A stretch of DNA of 43,107 bases. It comes from Lysobacteraceae bacterium UBA6001 (GTDB lineage Bacteria > Pseudomonadota > Gammaproteobacteria > Xanthomonadales > Xanthomonadaceae). Positions within the stretch are counted from its first letter, which is position 1; each line of letters begins with the position of its first letter. The notes beneath the pieces are model-generated. The model had not been told where the DNA came from and made no database searches. It worked only from the letters and a program-made list of their open reading frames with translations. Both the position numbers and the translations under genes were made by a program. Positions 17,950 to 26,592 of this stretch are shown piece after piece. The stretch lies in assembly GCA_002429615.1 (NCBI GenBank), contig DJAN01000082.1, positions 341 through 43,447 on the forward strand, given 5' to 3'.

Positions 17950-19185
17950 TCATGCCACTTGCGCGCGATGCCGCATGACCAGCCATCCACCCAGCAGCGC
18001 CATTCCCCATTCCGAACACGCCAGCGCGATAGCCATGCCGGTGACGCCGTGCGAGGCCGACAGTATGCCGCCCACCAGCAGCAGGGCAAGGATGCCGGCG
18101 GCTTCAAGCGCCACCCGCATCCAGGGATGACCCACCGCCATCAGGATGTTGCCGAACACCAGGCGCAGGGACAGCCCGGGGATCACGATGCAAAGCAGTT
18201 GCAGCAGCGCGCCGGCCCCGACATAGGCTGGCCCGAGCAGACGCTCGCCCCAAGGGGCAAGGAACCACAGCAGCACCCCGAGTAGCACGCCGTAGCCAAG
18301 TGCGAAGCTGGTCATCCACCGGACCAGGCGTGCATTCAACGCGGCGCCTGCGTGCGAGTCTCTGAAAAGCCTGGGCAGCGCCGAAACCGCCATCGCCATC
18401 ACCGGCAGCACGACGGCGCCCATCATCCGCGAGCCGGCCGCGTACAGGCCCGCCTCATGGATCGGCAGGCAGCGTGCGGCGAGCGTCTTGTCCAGTTCGG
18501 TGGGACCGTTGCGCGTCAGCTCGGTGGCGGCGTATCCGAACGCCTGGCGCAGCTCGCGCGGCAGCGGCAGACGCCACCGGCTTGGCGCGGGCCAACGCAC
18601 CGGCAGCCACGTGATGGCCAGTGCCACGGCCACCAGGCTGGCGAGGGAGTAGCCAATGGCGAATGGGACCAGTGGCGCCTGGGGCATCCATTGCATCACC
18701 AGCGCGGCCGCCGCCAGGCGCAAGCTCAGGGGAAACAGCTGCAGCGATTGTGCGAAGACCACCCGCCCACGACCGTGCCACTCCGCGGCACACGTCAACA
18801 GCAGGGGCTGCAGCAGGATTTCCGCCGTGCCGATGGGGAGCAGGACGGCGATGCTGATTCCGGTGCCGGGGAACAGCAGCAGGCATGACGCGATGAAAAT
18901 CGCGGTCAGCAGGATGCCCGAGAGAAGGATCGTGGGCAGTGCGAAGGGGAGGATGGCCTCCCGTGCGCCGGGGTCATGGGACACCGCCCGCATCAGCACC
19001 AGCGGCAGCCCGAAAGCTGCGAGCGCGCCCATGAACAACGCCAACGCGGCGACGCCGGAGAAGGCGCCGTAGGCACTGGGGCCGAGCAGTCGAGTCACCA
19101 CCAGCAGCGTCGCCGCCTGCAGGATCAGCCGCAGGCCGAACACGCAGGAGGTCAGCAGGGTGGCGCGGGCGATGGGGCCTTTCAT
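17950..19185 (-). CDS. Wzx-like polysaccharide/oligosaccharide flippase
   Basis: This is a multi-spanning membrane protein of the polysaccharide-transport (MOP/Wzx, MviN-like) type, about 411 residues with roughly twelve hydrophobic segments. LLVVTRLLGPSAYGAFSGVAAL near the N-terminus is the typical Wzx opening. Such proteins flip undecaprenyl-linked glycans from the cytosolic to the periplasmic face. The ATG at 19183-19185 is preferred; an in-frame GTG at 19215 would add ten unlikely residues. It lies 78 bases after the GT-C gene and 27 bases before the methyltransferase gene. No Wzy polymerase or chain-length regulator is present, which argues for a short lipid-linked unit rather than a long polymer. 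It is called by fold; the substrate is not known. Confidence 0.8.
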   Translation of the reverse strand: MKGPIARATLLTSCVFGLRLILQAATLLVVTRLLGPSAYGAFSGVAALALFMGALAAFGLPLVLMRAVSHDPGAREAILPFALPTILLSGILLTAIFIASCLLLFPGTGISIAVLLPIGTAEILLQPLLLTCAAEWHGRGRVVFAQSLQLFPLSLRLAAAALVMQWMPQAPLVPFAIGYSLASLVAVALAITWLPVRWPAPSRWRLPLPRELRQAFGYAATELTRNGPTELDKTLAARCLPIHEAGLYAAGSRMMGAVVLPVMAMAVSALPRLFRDSHAGAALNARLVRWMTSFALGYGVLLGVLLWFLAPWGERLLGPAYVGAGALLQLLCIVIPGLSLRLVFGNILMAVGHPWMRVALEAAGILALLLVGGILSASHGVTGMAIALACSEWGMALLGGWLVMRHRAQVA

Positions 19186-19263
19186 GCCGATGGCGCCTTG
19201 CTGCGCTCCCGACACCCGAGTCCAGCCTCGGCGGATGCGACCATCCCGACAAGCATTCCTGGA

Positions 19264-21102
19264 CTAGGGCGCGATGCCGCGCGCTTTGGCCTGTTGCAAC
19301 ACCCAATCGGCCAGAACGTCGTAGCCATCGGTGCGCAGCCCCTTGACCAGGATGGGAATGTAGTCGGGCGTTTCGACACTTTGTTCGACCGCCTCCAACA
19401 GCAGCTGCCGTGCAAGCGGCTCGTTCTTGCTGTACTTGAGCGCGTGACTGGCCACCTGAGCATAACTGTAAGGCGGCATCTGCACCCTGTTGAACATCAG
19501 CACGAACGAGCGGTCCAGCGCGTCATCGTCCAGCGCAACGCCCTTCATGCGATTGTCCAGCAAACCGAACAGGGCGCTGGTCGTCTGAGGCGTGATGGGC
19601 TGTTCCTGCAGGCGCTGCTGAAGACGTCGCCACAGCGCGGGATCCACCGGCTCATCATGGGCCGCGGCCATCAGGATCAGCGACTGCTCTGCCAGGATCG
19701 AGGCCGCGGGCGCCTTGGTTTCGCGCTCGAATTCTGCTCGCGCAAACGAGAAGAAGGGTGAGTTCGGATGTCCGTCGGACATCTCGTAATACAGCACGCC
19801 CAGCTCATGTGCGGCGCGCGCGGACTGCGGATTGATGGATGCCAGATCGGTCGCTAGCAGCAGGCGGTCGCCCCACGTTGCCGCGCGGACAGCGCCCAGA
19901 AAACCCACCGCCAACACAATCGCGCCAATACCCGCGATCTTGATCGCCGGACCGTCACGCACCGGGATGCGGCGCACCAGGTCGGCAAGGCTCAGCAGAA
20001 TACCCAGCAGCGCGAAGTAGTTGCGATGCTCGAACACCAGCTCCAACGGCACCACATTGCTGGTAATCAGGTGCGACGCGAAGAACCAGAAGATTCCCAG
20101 CGCAAACAGCGGCCGCGCATGCCGCTGCCACACCGCCAGACCAAGCAAGGACAGCAACAGCAGGCCACCGGCCCATGTTGTCCACGGCGAGACGAGCGAG
20201 CGGGAAGGCGCGAACTGATCGTAATAGAACGTCATCTTCGACAGCACCGGGAACAGCATCTGCCCCAGGTACATCGGCAATACCCGCAACTGCGTCAGCA
20301 CCCGCTCCCAGGCATTGAAGTTCCGTGAGGTATAGGCGGAGACCGGCGCGTAGTGCGGCAGCACCACGACGCAGAAGGCAACGACAGCCACCAGGACACC
20401 GGCGGCGTAGCCCCACTGCCAGAACCTGCGCACGCGCACATCCGTCGCGGCAAAGCCCAGCAGCGTGAGTTCCAAGGCCAGCGTATAGGCCGGGAACAGC
20501 GCCGCGGTTTCCTTGCAGCCCAACGAAAGCAGCAGCATCGGGACGCAGGCGGCAATCCAGCCCCAGCCCGGGCGCCCTTCCCGCTGCGCGACCCGTCCCT
20601 TGATATAGAAAAGCAGCGCCAAGAGGATGAACGTCAGCGCCAGGGTTTCCATGCGCTGCACGACGTACAGCACGCTGGACACCTGCAACGGATGCACCGC
20701 CCACAGCAGCGCCACGGCCCAGGCGCCCGCACGAGACCAGCGCGTCACCCCTGCCATGGTCAGCAGCCGCTGACAGAGCAGGTAGACCAGGTAGGCATTC
20801 ACCAGATGGACCAGCAGGCCACCCAGCTTCCAGCCCCAGGGATTCAATCCGCCCAGGGCGTGGTTCACCGCGAAGGTCAGCATCGCCAGCTGCCGCCCGG
20901 TGCCACCGGGGTCGAAACCGAAGACGGCGCGCTTCAGGGAAACCCAATCCAGCGCGGTCGCGTGGACTTTCGCGTTGTCGACCAGCGCCGGGAAGTCATC
21001 GAATACGAACGGGCCGGTGAGTCCGGCCCAATACACGGCCGTGACTACTGCCAACAGGCCGATGGCCGCTAGTACCGCATTCCATCGTCCAATCAAGCGC
21101 AA
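19264..21102 (-). CDS. GT-C membrane glycosyltransferase, candidate pilin glycosylase
   Basis: This 612-residue membrane protein has about ten or eleven hydrophobic segments in its first 410 residues and a soluble helical C-terminal tail of about 200 residues with TPR-like character (SARAAHELGVLYYEM). The first periplasmic loop carries Asp35-Asp36 in GPFVFDDFPALVDN, the placement of the catalytic acid in GT-C enzymes such as the TMTC group. EHRNYFALLGI near residue 360 fits the same superfamily. The start is TTG at 21102, supported by GAGGA seven bases upstream. It follows the second pilin gene by 30 bases, the position held by TfpO, TfpW or TfpM pilin glycosyltransferases in other bacteria. 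I do not see a clear match to any of these classes. Acting on pilin is an inference from position. Confidence 0.7.
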   Translation of the reverse strand: MRLIGRWNAVLAAIGLLAVVTAVYWAGLTGPFVFDDFPALVDNAKVHATALDWVSLKRAVFGFDPGGTGRQLAMLTFAVNHALGGLNPWGWKLGGLLVHLVNAYLVYLLCQRLLTMAGVTRWSRAGAWAVALLWAVHPLQVSSVLYVVQRMETLALTFILLALLFYIKGRVAQREGRPGWGWIAACVPMLLLSLGCKETAALFPAYTLALELTLLGFAATDVRVRRFWQWGYAAGVLVAVVAFCVVVLPHYAPVSAYTSRNFNAWERVLTQLRVLPMYLGQMLFPVLSKMTFYYDQFAPSRSLVSPWTTWAGGLLLLSLLGLAVWQRHARPLFALGIFWFFASHLITSNVVPLELVFEHRNYFALLGILLSLADLVRRIPVRDGPAIKIAGIGAIVLAVGFLGAVRAATWGDRLLLATDLASINPQSARAAHELGVLYYEMSDGHPNSPFFSFARAEFERETKAPAASILAEQSLILMAAAHDEPVDPALWRRLQQRLQEQPITPQTTSALFGLLDNRMKGVALDDDALDRSFVLMFNRVQMPPYSYAQVASHALKYSKNEPLARQLLLEAVEQSVETPDYIPILVKGLRTDGYDVLADWVLQQAKARGIAP

Positions 21103-21132
21103 CGCTCGTTCCTCAAACTTGCCCGGGCCGTA

Positions 21133-21543
21133 TCAGCCCGCCACGCAGCCCGCAGGCCAGAATTTGGCGTCGATAGAAGCATCGACCTTGCACTGCCACT
21201 CACCGGAGGCACTGCGGGCGATTTCGACGGTCTTGCCAGCGACCTTCGGGTTTCCCTTGAGCCGGCAGCGGATGAAGCCGGTTTCGCTGGGATCCATCGT
21301 CAATGCGCATCGCGCCGTGCTTGCGGTGAGCCCGATATCGGCCAACGCAAACGTACTTACGCTGTTTGCCACCACCTGGGATTCGAACATCGTACGCCCG
21401 CCGCTGATTTCGGCCAGTCCAGCCGTAATCTGGGACTTAGCGACATAGTTCTGGTACGCCGGCAAAGCAATCGCCGCAAGAATGGCGATGATCGCAACAA
21501 CGATCATCAGCTCGATAAGTGTGAAGCCTCGCTGCTTGCCCAT
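21133..21543 (-). CDS. Type IVa pilin, second copy
   Basis: This type IV prepilin has 136 residues. The leader MGKQRG is cut by PilD before Phe, and the hydrophobic stem [20 protein letters not shown] with Glu5 of the mature protein is intact. Four cysteines (RCAL, IRC, WQC and AGC near the end) match those of the neighbouring pilin. The head differs from the first copy in about the second half, and codons are less GC-biased, which suggests lower expression or a separate origin. The ATG at 21541-21543 has GGGGG upstream. It lies downstream of the first pilin and its terminator, with no clear promoter of its own, and just before the GT-C gene. It may be a second major pilin, a minor or accessory pilin, or an antigenic variant. 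Confidence 0.9.
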   Translation of the reverse strand: MGKQRGFTLIELMIVVAIIAILAAIALPAYQNYVAKSQITAGLAEISGGRTMFESQVVANSVSTFALADIGLTASTARCALTMDPSETGFIRCRLKGNPKVAGKTVEIARSASGEWQCKVDASIDAKFWPAGCVAG

Positions 21544-21581
21544 ATAAGCCCCCAAACTTCGATAGGCGACGCGTGATTTTC

Positions 21582-21611
21582 AAAAAAAAGAAGGGGCGAA
21601 AACGCCCCTTC
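21582..21611 (-). terminator. Rho-independent terminator after the first pilin gene
   Basis: On the minus strand GAAGGGGCG, loop TTTT, CGCCCCTTC is followed by TTTTTTTT (plus A run 21582-21589). It lies 34 bases after the stop of the pilin gene at 21646-22059 and separates it from the second pilin. Leakage would be the simplest way to transcribe the genes beyond. Confidence 0.92.
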
Positions 21612-21645
21612 CCAGACTGCCTGGAAGTACCAGCGTCTTATGGAA

Positions 21646-22059
21646 TTACTTGCAGCCGGCCGGCTTGAACTTGTCGTCCACCGAGCTGGTGCAGTTCCAA
21701 GCACCGCTGGCGTCACGGGTCAGGGTGACGTCCTGGGTGGCAACCTTCGGGTTACCCTTCAGGGTGCACTTGATCGCCTGGCCGTCAGTTGCAGTCCAGG
21801 TGCCGGTGACTTCGATGGCGCAACGAGCAGTGCTGGTCGCCAGACCCAGTGCAGCCTCACTCGGATCGTCGGTGTTGGTGCCCGACTGGATGCCTTCCTC
21901 GTAAGCGGTCACGCCGCCACGGATGTCGGCCAGGCCGGCGGTGACCTGCGACTTGGCGACGTAGTTCTGGTAGGCCGGCAGCGCGATGGCGGCCAGGATG
22001 GCGATGATCGCGACAACGATCATCAGTTCGATCAGGGTAAAGCCCTGCTGCTTCTTCAT
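21646..22059 (-). CDS. pilA: Major type IVa pilin PilA
   Basis: This is the main structural subunit of the pilus fibre. The 137-residue prepilin has leader MKKQQG, cleavage before Phe, and the stem [20 protein letters not shown], then [18 protein letters not shown]. Cysteines sit in ARCAIEV, IKCTL, WNCTSS and at the C-terminus (PAGCK); the last two would form the usual C-terminal disulfide loop. The ATG at 22057-22059 has AGGGGA upstream; the long open frame upstream is not used. High-GC, strongly biased codons, a sigma-54 promoter and a strong terminator mark it as the highly expressed copy. There is no C-terminal serine of the type used by TfpO. Confidence 0.95.
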   Translation of the reverse strand: MKKQQGFTLIELMIVVAIIAILAAIALPAYQNYVAKSQVTAGLADIRGGVTAYEEGIQSGTNTDDPSEAALGLATSTARCAIEVTGTWTATDGQAIKCTLKGNPKVATQDVTLTRDASGAWNCTSSVDDKFKPAGCK

Positions 22060-22145
22060 GAGTACATCCCCTAGAGGTTGGTTGGTGAAAGGCTTCCGTC
22101 CGGGCTGCCTACGACACCCAGCAGGACATCCCTGCCGGTATGCAT

Positions 22146-22163
22146 TCGCAGGTTGCGTGCCAA
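22146..22163 (-). promoter_or_regulatory. Sigma-54 promoter before pilA
   Basis: On the minus strand TTGGCACGCAACCTGCGA has a perfect -24 box (TGGCAC, 22162-22157) and the required GG-N10-GC spacing with CTGC at -12. The predicted start near 22136 gives a leader of about 77 bases. PilS/PilR encoded in the same window are the expected regulators. Confidence 0.78.
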
Positions 22164-22449
22164 CTTTCCGACACCGCCCATTCGAACTCCCCGGCGCCAT
22201 GATCGCACCTGTGGCCGGGATTGGAAGCCCCGCGGACCCGCATTTGAGACACAGCCGCCCATGTGACCCCTGGCGTCACTTTTGGCCCATGAGCGGCGCC
22301 GGCCCCGGACGCCTCTGTGGCACTCCCCGACCGGTCCAGGAACGAAATGTGACTGGAGGCACGCTTACCCTCCCCCGCGTGCCAGCACCCCCGGAACCGG
22401 CTACCATTCGGTCGATGACGGCCTGGGGATGGCCGTTCGGGGAAACGAC
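22164..22449. other. Divergent spacer upstream of pilA and pilC
   Basis: The pilA to pilC spacer is 390 bases. The pilA-proximal part holds the sigma-54 site at 22146-22163. The rest, listed here, should contain PilR-binding sites for pilA and the pilC promoter, but no clear site was found. A frame open through this region into pilC is not protein-like. GGGGA at 22439-22443 is the likely pilC ribosome-binding site. Confidence 0.5.
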
Positions 22450-23709
22450 ATGTCAGTAGCGCGCAGCGCAGCCAAGAAAGAGCCTGTCAACCGCAGCACC
22501 AACCAGCTGCTGCCGTTCGTGTGGGAAGGAACGGACAAGCGCGGTGTAAAGATGAAGGGCGAGCAGGCGTCGAAGAACGCCAACGTCCTGCGCGCCGAGC
22601 TGCGCAAGCAGGGCATCACGCCCATCGTGGTCAAGCCCAAGCCCAAGCCGCTGTTCGGTGCGGCAGGTGCCAAGATCACAGCAAAGGACATCGCCTTCTT
22701 CAGCCGCCAGATGGCGACGATGATGAAGTCAGGCGTGCCCATCGTGGGCGCACTCGACATCATCGGCAGCGGGCACAAGAACCCGCGCATGAAGAAGATG
22801 GTCGGCGACATCCAGGCCGACATCGAGGGCGGCTCCTCGCTCTACGAGGCCATCAGCAAGCATCCGGTCCAGTTCGACGAGCTGTACCGCAACCTGGTGA
22901 AGGCCGGCGAAGGCGCTGGTGTGCTCGAAACCGTCCTGGAGACGATCGCTTCTTATAAAGAGAATATCGAAACCCTCAAGGGCAAGATCAAGAAGGCGCT
23001 GTTCTACCCGGCCATCGTCATCGCGGTCGCGCTGCTGGTCAGCTCGATCCTGCTGATCTGGGTGGTGCCGCAGTTCGAGGACGTGTTCAAGGGCTTCGGC
23101 GCGGAGCTGCCGGCGTTCACCCAGCTCATCGTCGCCGCCTCGCGCTTCATGGTGGCGTGGTGGTGGGCCATCCTGTTCGTCGTCGTGGGCGCGATCATCG
23201 GCTTCATCTTCGCCTATAAACGCTCCATCGCCATGCAGCATGCGCTGGACCGCCTGGTGCTGAAGTTCCCGGTGATCGGCCAGATCATGCACAACAGCTC
23301 CATCGCGCGCTTCGCCCGGACCACCGCAGTGACGTTCCGAGCCGGCGTGCCGCTGGTGGAGGCGCTGGGCATCGTGGCCGGCGCCACTGGCAACTCCGTG
23401 TACGAGAAGGCCGTGCTGAACATGCGCGACGACGTCTCGGTCGGCTATCCGGTCAACATGGCGATGAAGCAGGTCGGCGTGTTCCCGCACATGGTGATCC
23501 AAATGACCTCGATCGGCGAAGAGGCCGGCGCGCTGGATGCCATGCTGTTCAAGGTCGCCGAGTACTACGAGCAGGAAGTCAACAACGCCGTCGACGCACT
23601 GAGCAGCCTGATCGAGCCCATGGTGATGGTGTTCATCGGCACCATTGTGGGTAGCATGGTCATCGGCATGTACCTGCCGATCTTCAAGCTCGCCTCCGTC
23701 GTCGGATAA
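22450..23709 (+). CDS. pilC: Type IV pilus inner-membrane platform protein PilC
   Basis: PilC is the inner-membrane platform that couples the PilB (and PilT) ATPases to pilin insertion. The 419-residue protein contains two GspF/T2SSF domains. The first starts near FSRQMATMMKSGVPIVGAL and the second near RFARTTAVTFRAGVPLVEAL, each with the G-x-P-L/I-V motif. Three hydrophobic segments are visible (about residues 190-215, 235-260 and 390-415). The ATG at 22450 is chosen over an open frame upstream because GGGGA precedes it and the family start (LPFVWEGTDKRG) follows closely. pilD begins 7 bases after its stop, so pilC, pilD and coaE form one unit. Confidence 0.95.
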   Translation: MSVARSAAKKEPVNRSTNQLLPFVWEGTDKRGVKMKGEQASKNANVLRAELRKQGITPIVVKPKPKPLFGAAGAKITAKDIAFFSRQMATMMKSGVPIVGALDIIGSGHKNPRMKKMVGDIQADIEGGSSLYEAISKHPVQFDELYRNLVKAGEGAGVLETVLETIASYKENIETLKGKIKKALFYPAIVIAVALLVSSILLIWVVPQFEDVFKGFGAELPAFTQLIVAASRFMVAWWWAILFVVVGAIIGFIFAYKRSIAMQHALDRLVLKFPVIGQIMHNSSIARFARTTAVTFRAGVPLVEALGIVAGATGNSVYEKAVLNMRDDVSVGYPVNMAMKQVGVFPHMVIQMTSIGEEAGALDAMLFKVAEYYEQEVNNAVDALSSLIEPMVMVFIGTIVGSMVIGMYLPIFKLASVVG

Positions 23710-23716
23710 TTCGTTA

Positions 23717-24580
23717 ATGGCATTTCTCGACCAGCATCCCGGCCTCGGCTTCCCCGCCGCGGCCGGCCTGGGACTGCTGCTGGGCAGTTTCCTCAATGTG
23801 GTGATCCTGCGCCTGCCCAAGCGCATGGAATGGCAGTGGAAGCGCGATGCGCGCGAAATCCTCGACGAGCCGGACATCTACGAGCCGCCGCCGCCGGGGA
23901 TCGTGGTCGAGCCCTCGCACTGCCCGCACTGCAAGCACAAGCTGTCCTGGTACGAGAACATCCCGGTGTTCAGCTGGCTGGCCCTGCGCGGCAAGTGCCG
24001 GCACTGCCATACGCCCATCTCCATGCAGTACCCGCTGGTCGAGCTGCTGACCTCCCTGCTGGTGGTCGCCAGCGTGTGGCGCTTCGGGTTCGGCTGGCAG
24101 GGCTTCGGCGCCATCGTGCTGAGCTGCTTCCTCATCGCCCTGTCCGGGATCGACCTGCGCACCCGCCTGCTGCCCGACCAGCTCACCCTGCCCTTGATGT
24201 GGCTGGGCCTGATCGGCTCGATGGACAACCTCTACATGCACGCCAAGCCGGCCCTGCTGGGCGCGGCGGTGGGCTATTTCTCGCTCTGGGCGGTGTGGTG
24301 GCTGTTCAAGCAGCTCACAGGCAAGGAGGGCATGGGCCATGGCGACTTCAAGCTGCTGGCCGCGCTCGGCGCCTGGTGCGGGTTGAAGGGCATCCTGCCG
24401 ATCGTCCTGATCTCCTCGATCGTCGGCGCCATCATCGGCTCGATCTGGCTGGCCGCCCGCGGCCGCGACCGCGCCACGCCGATCCCGTTCGGCCCCTACC
24501 TGGCCATCGCCGGCTGGATCGTGTTCTTCTGGGGCGACCAGATCGTCGGCGGCTACCTGCACCTGGCAGGACTGGCCTGA
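23717..24580 (+). CDS. pilD: Prepilin leader peptidase / N-methyltransferase PilD
   Basis: PilD cuts the short leader of prepilins and type II pseudopilins and methylates the new N-terminal Phe, in the inner membrane. The 287-residue protein has the N-terminal GLGLLLGSFLNVVILRLP signature. A cytosolic loop carries two CxxC pairs (Cys69/72 and Cys94/97), which bind zinc. The two catalytic aspartates of the aspartyl protease are Asp146 (SGIDLRTRLLPD) and Asp210 (GMGHGDFKLLAALGAW). The ATG at 23717 lies 7 bases after pilC. It would process both pilins in this window. Confidence 0.96.
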   Translation: MAFLDQHPGLGFPAAAGLGLLLGSFLNVVILRLPKRMEWQWKRDAREILDEPDIYEPPPPGIVVEPSHCPHCKHKLSWYENIPVFSWLALRGKCRHCHTPISMQYPLVELLTSLLVVASVWRFGFGWQGFGAIVLSCFLIALSGIDLRTRLLPDQLTLPLMWLGLIGSMDNLYMHAKPALLGAAVGYFSLWAVWWLFKQLTGKEGMGHGDFKLLAALGAWCGLKGILPIVLISSIVGAIIGSIWLAARGRDRATPIPFGPYLAIAGWIVFFWGDQIVGGYLHLAGLA

Positions 24581-24596
24581 CGCCCGGCCGGCGGCG

Positions 24597-25208
24597 ATGA
24601 GCAGCTACGTCATCGGCCTGACCGGCGGCATCGCTTCCGGCAAAAGCGCATTGGGGCGGCAGTTTGAGGCCCTCGGCGTCACCGTGGTCGATGCCGACGT
24701 GGTCGCCCGCGACGTGGTCGCACCCGGCCCGGTGCTGTCACGGATCGCGGAGCGCTTCGGCCGGCAGGTCCTGCAGGCGGACGGCACGCTGGACCGCCGC
24801 GCCCTGCGCGAGCTGGTCTTTGCCGATGAAGAACTGCGCATGGCGCTGGAGGCTATCACCCACCCCGCCATCCGCGAGCGGCTGCACGCCCAGTGCGTGG
24901 CGGCGCCCGGCCCCTACGCCATCGCCGCAATCCCCTTGCTGACCGAAGCCGGTGGCCGCCAGGTCTACCCGTGGCTGGACCGCATCCTGCTGGTCGACGC
25001 ACCGGTGGACCTGCAGCGCGCGCGACTGATGCAGCGCGATGGCATCGATGCCGCGCTCGCCAATCGCATGATTGCCGCCCAGGCCAGCCGCGCGCAGCGC
25101 CTGGCCATCGCCGACGACGTGGTGGTCAATGACGGCGACCCGGCCCACCTGGAAGCCCGGGCCCAGCAGCTGGCGGAGCAGTATCGGGCGCTGAGCCGGC
25201 GCGCCTGA
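24597..25208 (+). CDS. coaE: Dephospho-CoA kinase
   Basis: CoaE adds the 3'-phosphate in the last step of coenzyme A synthesis. The 203-residue protein has the P-loop GLTGGIASGKS (7-17), the DADVVARDVV segment that follows it in this family, and ITHPAIRERL. It starts 16 bases after pilD. Linkage of coaE to pilD is widespread in gammaproteobacteria and says nothing about pilus function. It is convergent with the histidine kinase gene, with only 7 bases between the stops. Confidence 0.95.
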   Translation: MSSYVIGLTGGIASGKSALGRQFEALGVTVVDADVVARDVVAPGPVLSRIAERFGRQVLQADGTLDRRALRELVFADEELRMALEAITHPAIRERLHAQCVAAPGPYAIAAIPLLTEAGGRQVYPWLDRILLVDAPVDLQRARLMQRDGIDAALANRMIAAQASRAQRLAIADDVVVNDGDPAHLEARAQQLAEQYRALSRRA

Positions 25209-25215
25209 GCAAACC

Positions 25216-26592
25216 TCAGGCCGTGGCGGCCGGACCTTCGAGTGCGGGGGCGATTTCCGGCGAGAAGTACAGGGTCGCCACGACGCCGCGGGCATCGCCC
25301 GGGCGCACGCCGACGCGCCATCCATACAGGTCGCACAACCGGCTGACGATCGACAGACCGATGCCGCCGCCCTGCGAGTGACCGGCATGGGTGCCGCGAT
25401 ACCCGCGCTGGAACAGCTTGGCCGCGTCCTCCTGGCTCAGGCCCGGGCCGGTGTCGGCGACCTCGACCGAATCCTCGTGGACGAAGACCCGCACCTGGCC
25501 CTCCTGGGTGTACTTGACCGCGTTGCCGATCAAATTGCCCAGCGCCACCGACAGCGCAGACTCCGGCGCATCGATCACCACGTCAGTGGCGCCTTCCAGC
25601 ACCAGCTCCAGCGGCTTGCCGCCGAGCTGGGCGCGATGGGCTTCCAGCAGCTGCTCGGCGACCTTGGCCACGTTGCTGCTGCCCTGCCCGCGTTCGTTGC
25701 GCGACAGCAGCAGCAGCGCGCCGATAAGGTCGCTGCACTGCTGCTCGGCGCGCTGGATTCGCTGCAGGCGCTGCAGCACTTTCTCGTCGAGGTTGGGCCG
25801 GGTCAGCAGCAGCTCGGTGGCGCCGCGGATCACCGCCAGCGGCGTGCGCAGCTCATGGCTGACGTCGGCATTGAACTCGCGGTCGCGCTGGACCACCTCA
25901 GTCAGGCGGTTGGAATAGTCATCCAGCGCGCCAGCCAGCTGGCCGACTTCGTCGTCGGTGAAATACGGCGCCAACGCCTTGGGCTCGCTGGTCCCGCCGC
26001 GATAGGCGCGCAGGCGCGCGGCCAGGTCGGAGACCGGGCGCATGACCTTGGACGCGGACCACCAGCCCAGCACCAGCGACAACAGGCTGAACACCAGCAC
26101 CGAGATCAGCAGCGTGCGGTTGAGCTGCACCTCGCCGCGCTGGGCCTGGGTCATGTCATAGGCGAGGAAGAACCACGCCTCGTCGGTCTTGCGCACCGCC
26201 AGGCGGTAGGCGAACGGGCGTCCTTCCTCGTCCACGCCGCTGATGATGCGGTACACGCCCGGCTTCAGGTCGACCCAGTCCGGGTGTTCCTGGTAGAGCC
26301 GGTCCCAGCGGTCACGCGAGTACACCCAGCCGCGGATCTGGTCGATCGGCACCGGCGGGTTGTGGCTGGGATCGGCGTAGAACCGACGCACGTACTCGTC
26401 GATATTGCGCTCCATCACGTCTTCGACGAGCTGGTTTTCCACGCGCGCGCGCGTCCACTTGGTGGCGAACGCGAACAGGCTGGTCAGGCAGAAGCCCAAC
26501 AGCACGAAGGACAGGATGATTCGACTCCGCAGCCGCCGACGGTAACGCCCGCGCTTCTGCGCGGGCCGGGCGGCGCCACCGCGCTCAGGCAT
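25216..26592 (-). CDS. Membrane sensor histidine kinase
   Basis: This is the sensor of the two-component pair. With the ATG at 26590-26592 it has 458 residues; an ATG ten codons upstream is also in frame. A first membrane helix (IILSFVLLGFCLTSLFAF, about 25-42) and a second (LLISVLVFSLLSLVLGWW, about 161-178) enclose a periplasmic domain of about 115 residues with no family I know. A HAMP region follows (VMRPVSDLAARL), then the phospho-acceptor His246 in FNADVSHELRTPL. The HATPase domain shows GNLIGNAVKYT, DTGPGLS and GGGIGLSIVSRL. It overlaps the regulator gene by 8 bases, so the two are co-translated. The signal sensed is unknown. Confidence 0.9.
   Translation of the reverse strand: MPERGGAARPAQKRGRYRRRLRSRIILSFVLLGFCLTSLFAFATKWTRARVENQLVEDVMERNIDEYVRRFYADPSHNPPVPIDQIRGWVYSRDRWDRLYQEHPDWVDLKPGVYRIISGVDEEGRPFAYRLAVRKTDEAWFFLAYDMTQAQRGEVQLNRTLLISVLVFSLLSLVLGWWSASKVMRPVSDLAARLRAYRGGTSEPKALAPYFTDDEVGQLAGALDDYSNRLTEVVQRDREFNADVSHELRTPLAVIRGATELLLTRPNLDEKVLQRLQRIQRAEQQCSDLIGALLLLSRNERGQGSSNVAKVAEQLLEAHRAQLGGKPLELVLEGATDVVIDAPESALSVALGNLIGNAVKYTQEGQVRVFVHEDSVEVADTGPGLSQEDAAKLFQRGYRGTHAGHSQGGGIGLSIVSRLCDLYGWRVGVRPGDARGVVATLYFSPEIAPALEGPAATA

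Noticed and set aside
12768..21102. Glycan cassette as a mobile element or phage
   Set aside because: No integrase, transposase, direct repeats or tRNA boundary were seen at its ends. Variable content by homologous exchange between conserved flanks is more likely.
22281..22301. Possible sigma-54 site before pilC (TTGGCCCATGAGCGGCG)
   Set aside because: GG and GC have the right spacing, but the -12 box is CGGC rather than TTGC and the -24 box is imperfect, so it is too weak to call beside the two good sites.
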